NCBI RefSeq assembly: GCF_023278565.1
Contig: NC_064682.1
Location: 2,294,001-2,358,000 of the forward strand
Direction of reading: 5' to 3'
From: Colletotrichum lupini
Lineage: Eukaryota > Ascomycota > Sordariomycetes > Glomerellales > Glomerellaceae
DNA: 64,000 bases
This document shows, one piece after another, positions 33,319 to 44,668 of this stretch; positions within the stretch are counted from its first letter, which is position 1; every line of letters starts with the position of its first letter. A model generated the notes under the pieces. The model saw only the letters and a list, made by a program, of their open reading frames with translations. It searched no databases and was not told where the DNA came from. The position numbers were made by a program, and so were the translations under genes.

Positions 33319-35311
33319 ATGACTTCTTTCTGCTTCTCGCCTGCTTCGGCTGCCGCCCGCCCGTCTGAGACCGGTCCGCAGTCCAGGGTTCAAGTCCCTG
33401 CCCCCGTCAACGCCAGCACCCTCGTGGCCTCGCTCGGTTCCTTCCTCCGCCGCGTCCCTCGCCTTCTCGCAGCCGCCGTCACAAGCGCTGTCCGCCCGAT
33501 CCTGTAACTACTCACATCTTCAGCCTCTCTGGGTCTTTTGTCTTCTTGGTAGCTAATCAGTCTTCTCTAGCCGGTACATCGGTACCCCGACACCCCCCGC
33601 GATGCTTGCCCGTAGCTCGTCTTCTCGTCAACCCCAGACTGGAGCTACCCGGCCCTCGATCACGGTGTCGTCCTCTCTTGGTAAGTCCTCTTCTGGGGGC
33701 TTTTGTTCTCTGTTTACGGAGCCTGTTGTGCACGTAACCACTCCTCCTCCCCGTGGGCCTCCGCATGGATGGACCCTGAGTATGTCCCATTACTTAGGGC
33801 CGGAATCCCGGATCAGTCCTTCTTCGGTCGGTTCTCCTTTGGTCAGGTCTCCTTCGCCATCGGTTGGTTCTGCGTTTACGGCTCCTGTTGGACCTGTTTG
33901 CACTCCTCCCGGTCGGTCCCCGCATGGCTTCACCCTGAGTATGTCCCATTACTTAGGTCCTGAGTCCCGGGTTGGTCCTCTGCCTTTGGAAGGTTCCTCG
34001 CCTTCGGTTGGAACTGTGGTTACGGAGCCTGTTGGTCCTGTTTGCACTCCTCCCCGTTTGTCTCCGCGTGCCTTCACTCTCAGTATGTCCCATTACTTTG
34101 AGTCGGTTCCCCGGGCCAGTCCTTCGTCTTCGGTTCGCTCTGCTTCATCTGGTTCTCCAGGATCTGGTTTGGTTTCCGTTTCCAACCTGGAGGATCCGTT
34201 TGTGGACGACGCCGCTGACCCTGCTCTGGCTTCGCCAACCTGTCCTTTGGTTTCGCCCATCAGACCTCCTCCTGACTTTGAACAGTTGATGGCCTTTGCC
34301 GACCGGCAAATCAACCTGGCCCGCGCTTACACCGCTAAGCGTCGACCTGCCCCCGTCACTGTTCCTGCTCCCAGGACCCCGGAGCCAAGGACCCCTGAGC
34401 AAAGGATACTAAGGACTCCGGAGCCCTGGACGCTTTCGTCTATGACTACCTCGCCTTCGGTGGATGCCCCCGTTGAGGAGTCTGGCTCGCTGTTCCGTGA
34501 TCCGGTTGACCCGCCTTGTACGCCTCCGCCTCGTACTCCTCCTCCTCGTGAGATGGATACCCTCGACCGCAGCGTTGAACGGCAACGGCTCCGGGCCCGC
34601 GAGCTCAGCGCAGAGGCCAAGGCGAAGTTTGCGCAAATCCGGGCTCTCCTGTCGGATTGGCCTGCTCCCCAGAGGCGGTACGCGCCTTCTCACGACTACA
34701 GCACGGACTCGCCTACGCCGCACACCATCTCCAACTGGGACTCGACCTTGGAAGAGGATCGGGTTTCGGAATACTCCTGGACCAAGGGCGCCTTCCCTGT
34801 CGCCTCTCCTGAGCTCCCTGGAGCTCTCGCGGAGTGGGATTCGCCGGCCGCCTCCCCTGTGTATTCTGGATCCCCTGTCGCTTCTTCCTCTGGTTCTGTT
34901 GGCTCGTCTGGTTCCGTTGGCTCGTCTGGTTCCGCTGGCTCTTCTGGTTCTGCTGGATCATCTGGATCATCTGGTTCTTCCGGCTCTCATGGTTCATCTG
35001 GTTCCACTGGCTCTTCTGGATCTGGTGGCTCCTCTGGGTACTGTGCGTCCCCCGGATCTACCGGATCTTTCGGTACTTCCAGCTTTTTTGGGTCTCCTGG
35101 TTCTTCTGGTTCTGCCGAGGAATCTGGATCGATCTCTTCCTTGCTGGAGCTTTATGGTCCTCGTTCGCCCGTGCCTGCGCCTGTTCCCGTGCCCGTTCCT
35201 ACGCCTGAGCCTGAGTTTGACCTGGTCACGTCCACGATCACGACCCAGCCCAAGGGCATGAAGGCAGTCACCCTCAAGATCACCCGCCGCGTTCCTCGGG
35301 TTAGGTCTTAG
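33319..35311 (+). CDS. Ser/Gly/Pro-rich repeat protein, uncharacterised
   Basis: Two exons (33319-33503, 33571-35311) joined through a GTAACT...GCTAATC...CTAG intron give 641 aa. The N-terminal 62 residues end in an amphipathic, basic segment (SLGSFLRRVPRLLAAAVTS). Three imperfect repeats of about 33 residues follow at about 110-142, 163-195 and 211-243, each containing EPV-PVCTPP and ending in TLSMSHYLGPESR-like sequence. A charged helical section (about 385-425, ERQRLRARELSAEAKAKFAQ) is followed by a silk-like tract of GSSGS/GSAGS units (about 494-582) and a Pro/Val/Thr C-terminus with a basic end. No signal peptide or known domain is recognised. The exon 2 frame is open throughout and begins in phase with exon 1, which supports a real gene. 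A strong internal donor (GTAAGT near 33681) leaves alternative splicing possible. Confidence 0.6.
34865..35130 (+). repeat. Coding minisatellite for GSSGS/GSAGS units
   Basis: Imperfect repetition of GGTTCTGTTGGCTCGTCT-like units in frame with the uncharacterised protein. The copies vary at third positions while keeping Gly/Ser/Ala, as expected if the peptide is selected. Confidence 0.7.
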
Positions 35312-35340
35312 GCCCTAGGTCCTTTTTGGCTCCTTCTTCT

Positions 35341-35405
35341 TGGTTACTGGTCTTGGTTACTGGTCTTGGTTACTGGTCCTGGTTACTGGTCCTGGTTACT
35401 GATCT
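35341..35405 (+). repeat. Five tandem copies of a 13-bp unit
   Basis: TGGTTACTGGTCT is repeated five times without spacer, with single-base changes in copies 3-5. It lies 30 bp after the stop codon at 35311, so probably in that gene's 3' untranslated region. Confidence 0.9.
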
Positions 35406-35542
35406 TGTTTTGTGCTTGTTTTTGTCTTCTTTTTTCTCACCCCCACTCTCGTTCGCCCCCCCCTTTTGGTCAGCTAACTTCGATAGGTCCCTCGTTCGGG
35501 AGGGTCATTGTACTCCCGCTCTTATGATCTAACTTCCATCTC

Positions 35543-35558
35543 ATCTATCTATCTATCT
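35543..35558 (+). repeat. ATCT tetranucleotide microsatellite
   Basis: Four perfect ATCT units just upstream of the candidate small gene at 35590. Confidence 0.8.
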
Positions 35559-35589
35559 ACTATATATCTCAATATGCTTGCTACATAGA

Positions 35590-36246
35590 ATGTCTCAGCA
35601 ATATCTGTAAGTCTCCCCATCCAACCCTAAACTGTCACCGTCCACTAACTTTGAGTATGCAAAGTTAGATCCGACCATCAAACTCATCATCATGGTAAGC
35701 TTCCCTCCCTTCTCTACTCCAAACTTGCTTGAACTGATATCCCTTCATTTAGACACAATTTCCCGGACTCGGGAGAGTAGTCTTGGTCATCATGGTAAGT
35801 AAGCCTTTGGTCCTTCTTTGTCCCAATGAGCTTATACTAACTCTCAACAATCTTCGACAGGTGCTATGGTAATCGTCAAAACAAGGTTGAACAACATGGC
35901 AAGTCATTCATTCCTTTCTGTTTCTGTGATTTCAACTAATTTCCATTCAACCTCGACACACTTTGCGGCAAGAGTCAAACGCATAATGTAAGCACACCCT
36001 TTCATCCTGTCTCGATATCATTGTCTAATGTAATCGACATGTCCATAGGAAACGATTTCACTTCATCGCCATGGGTCTAAGGCATTCATTTGGTATCTGA
36101 ACCTGTACCAACCAAGCTACATGGCAGATACTCTGCTCAGTGCTGACGAGACTACTTTGCCGGCTGCTATTATTCATCCTCTGCCTGCCCCTATTGCACT
36201 GTTCCACCCAAGCCACTATCGTGACGTGGTCCATTCAGACGTGTAG
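35590..36246 (+). CDS. Candidate small six-exon gene, 111 aa, function unknown
   Basis: Hand-built model with exons 35590-35606, 35669-35694, 35753-35794, 35861-35898, 35973-35987 and 36049-36246. They join in phase from ATG to TAG with five introns of 58-74 nt. Introns 1, 2, 3 and 5 have GTAAG donors; intron 4 would be GC-AG (GCAAGT). Each has a CTAAC/CTAAT/CTGAT-like branch site 10-40 nt before the acceptor (TACTAAC in intron 3). The last exon is open for 66 codons and reads like ordinary protein (HRHGSKAFIWYLNLYQPSY). The early exons are His-rich at their junctions (THHHG, LGHHG). No domain is recognised. The alternative is a spliced non-coding RNA whose introns are real but whose frame is chance. 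The splice signals are stronger evidence than the protein. Confidence 0.5.
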
Positions 36247-37413
36247 GTGCCAACTTGATGCTTGAAGCTGCAGTCTGCTACAGTTCGTGACTGTGCCTTT
36301 TGACAACAACAGTGAACCTTCCCGCTCTAGCTGCGTTTTGAGGTATGGCTGCGGGCCTCAAGCTTGTGTCGGGATTGTGAAGTAGTATGGCCACTCTCGG
36401 ACGCAATAAAGATGTTGAGTAGCTTCTTATCAGCCAGAGAAGTCTTTCCTCCTCCACTCTGCGAGCTGCTTCTGTCGTATCACATCATCGGCGTTGTCAA
36501 GACCTTTGTTCTTGTCGCAGAATCACGGGTGAATAGCGCTATACGCGCCATCAGAGCCGAAGGCAGGTCACAGTGAGGTCCCCGACACATGGAGGCATAC
36601 TAGCGTGGTGAGATCTGGTTCCCATTACGGCGGGGAAACGAGCGAGTTCGAGTTGAGATGAGGTGTTGCAGGTGCTCATCAGCTGCAATGCTGGGGGTCC
36701 ACTGCAAGTTCACTATGACATCCCAGGCGCCCTCTCTCCAAGTTTTGGTCACCTGGAGGTGATCTGTGAAGATCCAAGACAAAGACTGCGTACTGCGGTT
36801 GCAATGGAGTTCCCCCGTCTGGTGTGTATGTAATTCGCTAGTGTTGTTACATTCATTGTGTAGTACCTCGCCAGATAGCCCTCACTTGCGTTTCCAAGAG
36901 AGCGATGTGGCACTATGGGAGACCAAGGACAGTATCTACACAGAACATGCGAGCGTCCAAGGCGACTGAGTGCTCCCCCAGACATCGTGAACGACAGCGC
37001 CATGCTGTATCCCCTCGATTGGGTTCTATGTTCTATGATCTCCGATCTACATAGTTTGACCTAGTGCTTGGGATAGCTCGGCGGGTCCTTGAGAACTGCT
37101 CTGCACCGTCCTTGGTATAACAAACATTGTGAGACCGGGGCCTCCAATAGGGAAGGTACGTTACTGACACCCAGTTGTACCGTTATCGAGACAGAATGGT
37201 GTGGGTGATGATGCAATGCCTGGCACTCCAAACTCTTCATCAAATACGGAACATCACTAATGTGCAGCAATTCGGAAATCCCTCACGGTAGAACAGTACA
37301 ATCAAGTAGGCAGAGTCAAGGATATGATGTAATGAAGGCGCAAAATCGACCTTGGCCATCAAATATTGTCATAAGGTCTAATCGACACTTTACCGAGCCA
37401 AGTTACCGTAGAA

Positions 37414-37431
37414 GGGGGGGGGGGGGGGGGG
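37414..37431. repeat. Short poly-G run
   Basis: About 18 consecutive G on the plus strand, isolated in otherwise mixed sequence. Confidence 0.9.
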
Positions 37432-40400
37432 ATACCTCAACATCAGCATGACCCATCCTGGGCTGCCTCCCTACCAAGAAGCGAGCCGCAAGAAGCGATG
37501 GCATCACAACATAGCCGAGCCATGAACCGCTGGATGATGAGGCTCGGGCTAGGCTATGGTCTATTCATGTTTGAGGCCCTCCACTCTCCTTTCCGGAGAA
37601 GCCCATTCCGGGTCTGGAAAAGCCCGCATCTCTCAAAAGCCTGGATCACGGCCGGGCTCTAGAGTCTCAAGCCGAGATGATGAGAATGAGCGAGGGTTTT
37701 CGGCTTAAGGGTATGGAATGCGCGGGAGCGGCCGGGTTGTGACGGGGGTGGGGTCAATCGATTGGATGAGATTGAGAGACTGTGATTACCACGGTGACTG
37801 GTCTAGATAGAACAGCAAACAAGGGAGAAGACGAAGTCCATCTTGGGTGTTATTAGTGATGATGCCTGATCTGGCCCGCCAGGATGTCATCCCACGTTTC
37901 CAAGAAGATGATTTGCGAGGGGGCTGGTTGACGATACTGCGAATCTGCTAGTCCATGGATATGAGCTCTGCGATAACCGAGCTGAAATGCCATCCCGGCT
38001 TCTCAGGGTCGAGTAGCCGGAATACGGAAGATCCCTTTTGGGACGCTTCGTGCTATCGGTGTACGGATACGTAGTGCGGCTCATCAAATATGCAAGTTCA
38101 ATCTTGTCAAACCAGGGGTCCGAGACAGATTGTGTAGTGTACGATGTACAAATAGACAAGCAAGCGGTCAGCAGCATCGGAACCACGCCCGGTGGATGGG
38201 GTCATATCGTGCATCCCCATTCCACTTCTTCTTGGGACGGACAAGCGTCATCCCGCGGGATGGAGGGGCCGCGCATGGAAGTGAGCGCTAGAATGTTTGC
38301 TCGGTTGGGAAGACGGGGCGGTACCTGAGGTTCCTGACATTTCCGCCCCAGGGAATACAAGGCCGAGGTGCATATTCCATGTTATTGATTTGGTTCCTTT
38401 TTGGAAGAAGCAGATTGACTCATTGACACAGATGCCGTTTCGCGTTTCCGGACCGGGGATGGTGAGCTCGGATTCATTCGGGACGAATTTCCGGCAAATG
38501 GATGGATCGTGGAACTGCTGGTATCAACCAGCAGAAAGGAACTGCAAGTAGAGAGCAGGAGAGCAAGGGACCGTGGTTTTTCCACCAGTGCCGTGGCGGG
38601 TTACCGAGCTTTCGGGAATAACAGCAAAGTGGCGCACGAGCGTTGGCTTGCCAAATTAGACCCTAGGAAGGCCAAGGATACGCAAGTGAGAACGTGAAGC
38701 TATCTCGCTCGCGTCTTCGCTTTTACGGCGAAAATGTTGAAGACGCCGATATGAGCCAAGAAAGAGAGGCTTGTGCGGTGTTTTCTTTGAATCAATGAAA
38801 TCTGATTCGTGTCTGTTCGGAGGGGGATCTTCCCCAATGTCTTGAACCGCGACTTTCCGTTGCGGCATCGGCACATTTCGTTCAAACTTGTTGGCTAGCC
38901 ATAGCCGAATTATCGTGGACGGACAGGATAGAGTTTGGAGGTTCTGCCAGATTGCAAGGGATGGCTGGCCCAAGGCGTTGGTATGGCTGCGTCGTCCGTA
39001 TCTTCCAGCGGTTGAGGGCCGAGGGTGGCTCGCCGTTGCAGACGATCCCGCTTCGTTGGGGACCAAATTGGATGGATGCTGCAGGGCTGCGGTAGCTCAA
39101 CAGCTTCACATGTCTTCTGCTTGGGCTCGAGCTCGAACATGGAAATGTGGGAGATGATACGGGAATAAGGTCCTTGGGGTGGAAGGAGCTTATCAGAGTT
39201 AGCACTAGTAGCGGTAGTCCGTACGCTGACTGCCAGAGAGACAACAAGCCCAATATCTTGAGCGAGCTCAGTGGTTCCCAATTCCAACAAGATGCCTCTC
39301 GGTAAGACATGGCGGGCTGAAGGGGAGCCGGTGTGGCCCCAACGGACGGATCCAACGAGGCGTATGGCATTTTGACGTCGTTTCGGTGAGGCAAGGTGAG
39401 TCGAGGGCAAGTGGCGAGGGTGTGAAACCAATCATGTTGCTCTGTCAAGCTGTGACGAAATAAGACGACCCGAGTGGATAGTATGGTGCGTGAGATACGG
39501 GGGCAGCATAGATGATATTCGAGCCCAGCCAGTCTTGAGAGCTGGAATTAAAACCATTCGCGGGAGTCGGGACAGCTCTCCTCACACGCGAATCCCGGCG
39601 CCAAGTGCGCTTGTTTGGCAAGCACAGGGGAGCGAAACTAGGTAGCTACGTCAGCCCATGGCGTCTATCTGTGGGAAGGAGCCCAAGTTTGATGCTCTGC
39701 TTCCTCTCCAGCTTCCACTCCGGGGGGAGAAGTCTCAGGCAAGAAAGACTGATTTGGTGATACAAAGGAAACCATGGCTATTGCCTCACGGGATGAGAGC
39801 GTGACTGCTTGTCCAAGGTCTTGCCGGTTAGGTCGGTACACTACGTAGTAGGTAAGGTAAGGTAGGTACCTGTGGTGAAGCTGCCCTGGCCTGGAGGTCA
39901 TCAAGTGACCCAAGCACAAGCAAGCTCTTATCGATACCGAGCACGTGTAAGGTTACATAAGCGGATTAACTGGGTCTTTCGCCCATACTCCGTAGAGCGT
40001 ATCATGGTCCGTGCATACCCACTACCCCGCATTCCCGCAGCAGGTGGCAGCGAGCAGTTCGCAGGCCAGTCCCAGACGAGAACAGCGCTCTATGCAAATC
40101 CGTCCCATCTGCCAGACGTCTTTTTACAGTCTCTCCTATGCTCTTTTTTGAATTCATAGCTCGCTGCGATGGCGAGTGACCTTTACCCCAACTTTGATCA
40201 AGTACCTCGACCAAGTGCAACGGCTTCATCGGCATCGTCGGGGCTTTCTCGTCTGGCCTCGGGAGGACGAAGGGAAAGCCAAACGAGCAGCCAAGGAGCA
40301 AGGGAGCTGGTCGCTTCTTGTTCGGATGCGATACCAAACACAGGGAACGGTATCAACATCCAAAACCTATTGCACCACAGAAATTAGAAGACGACAATGA

Positions 40401-41211
40401 AATGCATGGCAATCCATCCAATTTGAAGACCATCTGCTTTGGTTCTTCCACCGCTTCTCATTCTCCCGCACGAGTATTCAATGGCCTCGGCCACCACGCG
40501 CTACATTATTTGCACGCCATCTATCAGCCATCCATCTCTTCTTCATCCGCGGCGTTTCCCTTGTCCGTATTGACGCGGAGCAATCCAAGCCATCTCGAAA
40601 GGCACAACCAACCTTCTCTGTCACGGTCTGAGTACCCAACTACTCGAACATGGCTGCTGCTGCCCCGATTCACCTCAGTCACGCTGGCAAACCCCCCCCA
40701 GTCTAACAGCCCGAGGTCAGCCAACGATCGACACCCGTTTCATTACTGTTGTGCCGTCATCCAAGCCCAGGCGAAGCCAGGCACCGTCTCACCCGGTCTC
40801 TACCGCCAATAGGTATCACTCTAAGCAAGCAAGGCAAGGCATGTCACAACTCGCGGAAAGACAGATACGGTCCAAGAAGACTCGACTGCACAAGGGGTTG
40901 CATTCTCCCACGGCGCAAACATAGCCGCCGCCTACCTTGAGCAGCTCGCTGTCGCAGTCGTTCGTTCCGCTCCAATCTGCTCAGATTGTCAGGAGATTTC
41001 CTCTCCTGATGGCGCCCACGGTGACGTTTCCAATGTCGGACATGTCAATGTTCCCCTCAACACCAAACATCCACCGATGTGCATGTCGTCCCGATTACCT
41101 CCATTCAGATTGCCCAGCTTTCAATTTACTGCAGCCCAAGGCAGGTCGAAGGATGTTCCCGAGATTCGAGCGATTCCCCAGGTATCCATCCATTCCACCC
41201 TGTAACCTGTC

Positions 41212-41247
41212 CCATCCCATCCATCCATCCATTCATCCATCCATCCA
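41212..41247. repeat. CATC/CCAT microsatellite
   Basis: Imperfect repeats of CCAT with one TTCAT interruption in gene-free sequence. Confidence 0.85.
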
Positions 41248-42530
41248 GCTCTCTAGCACTCTAGGTACGACTACAAAGTACTTGGACAAGAACGGGCCAG
41301 CCACGCCCCCCTCATTGCCTCCGACACGTTGATGGATGAGGTGTGCCGAAACCATTCAACCCCGCATCCGGACGGCACCAGACAGACGCGACAGACAATG
41401 CGCCTGGCTTCGCAACCACGGCCTCTTGGTGAAATCCCCAACTCCTCATTGGCTCGTTACCTCCCCAAGCCAGGGACAACGCCGCTTGGATGGGAGGGTG
41501 GGAAGCTTTGAGTCGTACTGTAGTCTACCTACCTCTCGTCGCTGGAGCTTGAGGAGGGGGGCTGGCATGTCTCTCTGTCTTTGCTGGCTAATACCTCGTA
41601 GTCCAATGGTCGACTGACCGACCGACCGACTGTGACCCTGTGTGTGTGAACTGGCATACCGACAATGCCTTCCATGTACTGGGTAGAGAGGTACTTGTCT
41701 GGTCATCAACACCAAGTATCTCTCTCCTCCATGCCGTCTCGGACACCAGGATCAGCCAAGGTAAGTGGCACAAGGCATGTGTCTCTCTCATAAATATATC
41801 GACACCATAGCCTCGACTCCGCACGAGATGCCCATCTCTCACACCGTCCATACTTTTTGTCTATTCCGTACCAAGGTACTGCACTCATCGCTCTCGTCCA
41901 CCCGTCCCTTTTGAGACGTTAAAGCTACCTATACGCATCTCGATCAACTGGGAAGCATCGGTCCTCCTCCAAACAACACACAGAAGCAAGGCTACTGCTG
42001 GAATCGATCAACGGCTTCCAATCCGCCTTCCTCTACTAGCCCAACTGGGAGCAGCTACTGCCGAACGTTGATCGTCCCGAGAAGCACCTGACATCTTGAA
42101 CCACCTAAGCTACCGTCAACTCCCGAAGGAAACCATCCATCCACGAGCAAAGAAAGAATTACTTGGACTCGTCTCTACCTTACGGGCCACCGCATCCTCA
42201 CACAAACTTTGTGACTACCTATCTTACCGTCTACCTCTCTCTTGCTACAACTTGCTTATTTGCTTGCTCGTCCGACTCATCTTTCTCTCGACCTTCACCC
42301 TCTCCTCTCTGACCCCAAAGCAAGCCATAAACCCAACCCCGCCTTCCTCTCCTCTTACTCCTTCAGCATTTCTCCAACGCCAGCACGCGACCTCGAATCG
42401 AACTTGAGTCTTTGTGCAGAGTCATTGCGACGCTTGTACAACACTCTTATACCCTATATCGACTGCAAAACGTCAAACCATTAGCTGTACGATAACCAAC
42501 CCATCCAACAAGACATCTCTTCTCTTGGTA

Positions 42531-42688
42531 AGTCAAAACGTTCGAGCCAACGCCGTTCTTCTCTCAATGTGTCTCGAAAGCTTTCATTGGGGACGCGAGG
42601 CGTTCAACAAGGGCGTTTGAGCTAATCCCGTCTCTCTTCTCTGCCATCCCCCTCAACCCCAACCCCGCTGCGGCTTTGCTCTTTGCAG
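42531..42688 (+). other. Probable 5'-leader intron of the downstream carrier gene
   Basis: A consensus donor GTAAGTC at 42531 and a pyrimidine-preceded acceptor CTCTTTGCAG ending at 42688 delimit 158 nt inside a C/T-rich, gene-free leader upstream of the ATG at 43597. A second acceptor-like TTTGACAG lies near 43460. A short upstream ATG frame of 23 codons is at 42972-43043. Assignment to the carrier transcript is inference. Confidence 0.35.
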
Positions 42689-43596
42689 ACGACCCGGCAT
42701 TCTTCTGCCAATCTACCCTACCTGGCTTTGCATAGTGTGCAAGTCCGAGACCCTTGCACATCTCCAGCTCGAAGCTCTACTAGCTCCAGCTCCAGCCCAC
42801 GTCGGCACCTTTCACTTGCGATCCACCTTATTCCGCCTTACACCAAACCCACCTTGCCTTGCGTCTTACTCTCCTCCGTCTCCCCTCCTTCACTGGCCCA
42901 AGTCATCTCCGGCCTAGTGCAGAACACCCTCCTCTTCCTACCCCCCGTCATTGAACCTCTCTTCCACTTACATGGGAAGCGGAACACCTCAACCACGGCT
43001 GCATCCACCCGGAGCTACCCCCCGTCCCTATCTTTTCCGATGACATACCCCCGCCCCCACCGCCTCATCTTCCAGGCCGATGAGACCCGGGACCGTCACC
43101 TCGGTCACTGCCTCTAGTTCCGCCGGATGCCCAGCCCTTGTCTCGTTCTGCATCTACTCTACGCCGAAGCCTACGCACTTGCACTACACCACTCATCTGC
43201 ATACCCTGTCCAACGTGCGCCCGTTTCTGCATGTGGGACTTGCCGTAGCCCAAATGTGGAATTGCGTCTTTGCGTCCCGTCTCATGCTTTTGTTGGACCC
43301 CCACCGGATCTGGTCCTCGTTCAAACTGACCGGGGGGTTGACTTAACATTGGTATTTGACAGGCACGGAAGAACGAGGGAGCTCTCTCATACTATAAAGC
43401 TACCTGTGAAACCTCTTGGATCGAACGTTGGCTAACTAGTGTCCTCTCTTCTTCTCTTTGACAGCTTCTCTACCTCCCAACCTAGCTCTTCGACTGTCTA
43501 CCCGAAGCAGCTATTATTCTCGACGACCTCTTCAACTTGTACCGAGTTGGATACTTGACCATACTGTGATTCAGTCCTACTTACACACCCACCATC

Positions 43597-44668
43597 ATGA
43601 GCTCTTCATCCATCAAGCAGGCAGCTGAGGCCGCACGAACTCGCACCTCAGAAGTTCTGAAGGGAGACGGTGCCGCTGTCGCCAATGACTTCCTCCACAC
43701 TCCTGTCATGAGGGCAGCGTTGCCCTTCATCAACGGCGGTATCAGCGGCATGGTAGCCACCTCTGTTATTCAGCCCGTCGACATGATCAAGGTCCGCATT
43801 CAGCTCGCTGGAGAGGGTGTTGCCGGAGGACCCAAGCCTACACCATTGTCAGTCACCCGGGAAATCCTTGCTAGCGGAAAGGCCCTCGACCTCTACACCG
43901 GTCTGTCGGCCGGCCTCCTGCGCCAAGCTGTCTACACAACGGCCCGCTTGGGCTTCTTTGACACCTTTATGGGCAAGCTCGGCCAACGCGCCAAAGAGCA
44001 GGGGAACGCTATTGGCTTCAAGGAACGTGCCACCGCAGGCCTCGCAGCCGGAGGTCTTGCCGCCATGATTGGAAATCCTGCCGACCTTGCCCTCATCCGC
44101 ATGCAGAGTGACGGACTGAAGCCCCTTGCTGAGCGCAAGAACTACAAGAGTGTCATCGACGCTCTCTCAAGCATTGCAAAGTCTGAAGGTGTTGCCGCTC
44201 TCTGGGCCGGTGCCGCCCCCACGGTCGTCCGTGCTATGGCTCTCAACTTTGGTCAGCTCGCCTTCTTCAGCGAGGCCAAGGTGCAGCTCAAGCAGAATAC
44301 GCAGCTGTCCTCTCAAGTTCAGACTCTCACCGCCAGCGCCATTGCCGGATTCTTCGCCAGTTTCTTCTCTCTGCCCTTCGACTTCGTCAAGACCCGCCTA
44401 CAGAAGCAGTCCAAGGGACCCGATGGCAAGCTTCCGTACAAGTCAATGGCCGACTGCTTTGCCAAGGTCGCTAAGCAGGAGGGCGTTATGCGCTTCTACC
44501 GCGGTTTCGGTACCTACTACGTCCGCATTGCTCCCCATGCGTAAGTGGACCATCTCAACCCCGTGTGCCCGTGTTTTAGGTACCTTGTTTGTGTGCTAAC
44601 AATAGTGCGTTTCCAACAGAATGGTAACACTCATCGTTGCCGACTACCTTGGCTTCATCACCAAATAG
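43597..44668 (+). CDS. Mitochondrial oxoglutarate/malate-type carrier (SLC25A11-like)
   Basis: Two exons (43597-44540, 44620-44668) give 330 aa; the intron falls in the last transmembrane segment (IAPHA|MVTLIVADYL). All three carrier signatures are present, PVDMIKVRIQ, PADLALIRMQ and PFDFVKTRLQ, with the matching EG/QEG turns. The second signature PADLALIRMQSDG and the sequences FINGGISGM, RQAVYTTARLGFFD and RAMALNFGQLA are typical of the 2-oxoglutarate/malate carrier branch, close to the dicarboxylate carrier. It exchanges dicarboxylates across the inner mitochondrial membrane, supporting the malate-aspartate shuttle and nitrogen assimilation (family knowledge). An N-terminal extension of about 40 residues precedes the first helix. 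Confusion with a dicarboxylate carrier cannot be excluded from sequence alone. Confidence 0.9.

Larger units (their letters stand above)
36247..43596. other. Gene-poor region, about 7.3 kb
   Basis: No supported gene on either strand; open frames are short, often begin at non-ATG codons and lack domains. Contents seen: an 18-nt poly-G run at about 37414-37431, a CATC microsatellite near 41212-41247, AAGGTACC-type motifs near 39841-39871 and 41868-41879. From about 42000 there is a long C/T-rich stretch leading into the carrier gene at 43597, with splice-like signals (next entry). Small unrecognised genes or non-coding RNAs could be present. Confidence 0.45.

Noticed and set aside
33384..33400. 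tRNA T-arm-like sequence CAGGGTTCAAGTCCCTG
   Set aside because: No matching acceptor stem, D arm or anticodon arm upstream; it is inside exon 1 of the repeat protein.
38882..39448. 188-codon minus-strand frame
   Set aside because: First codon is TTG, composition is random-like, and three frames are open there; no splice model found.
39946..39995. Intron-like GTAAGG...TTAACT...GTAG segment
   Set aside because: No open frame on either side joins through it, so it cannot be tied to a gene.
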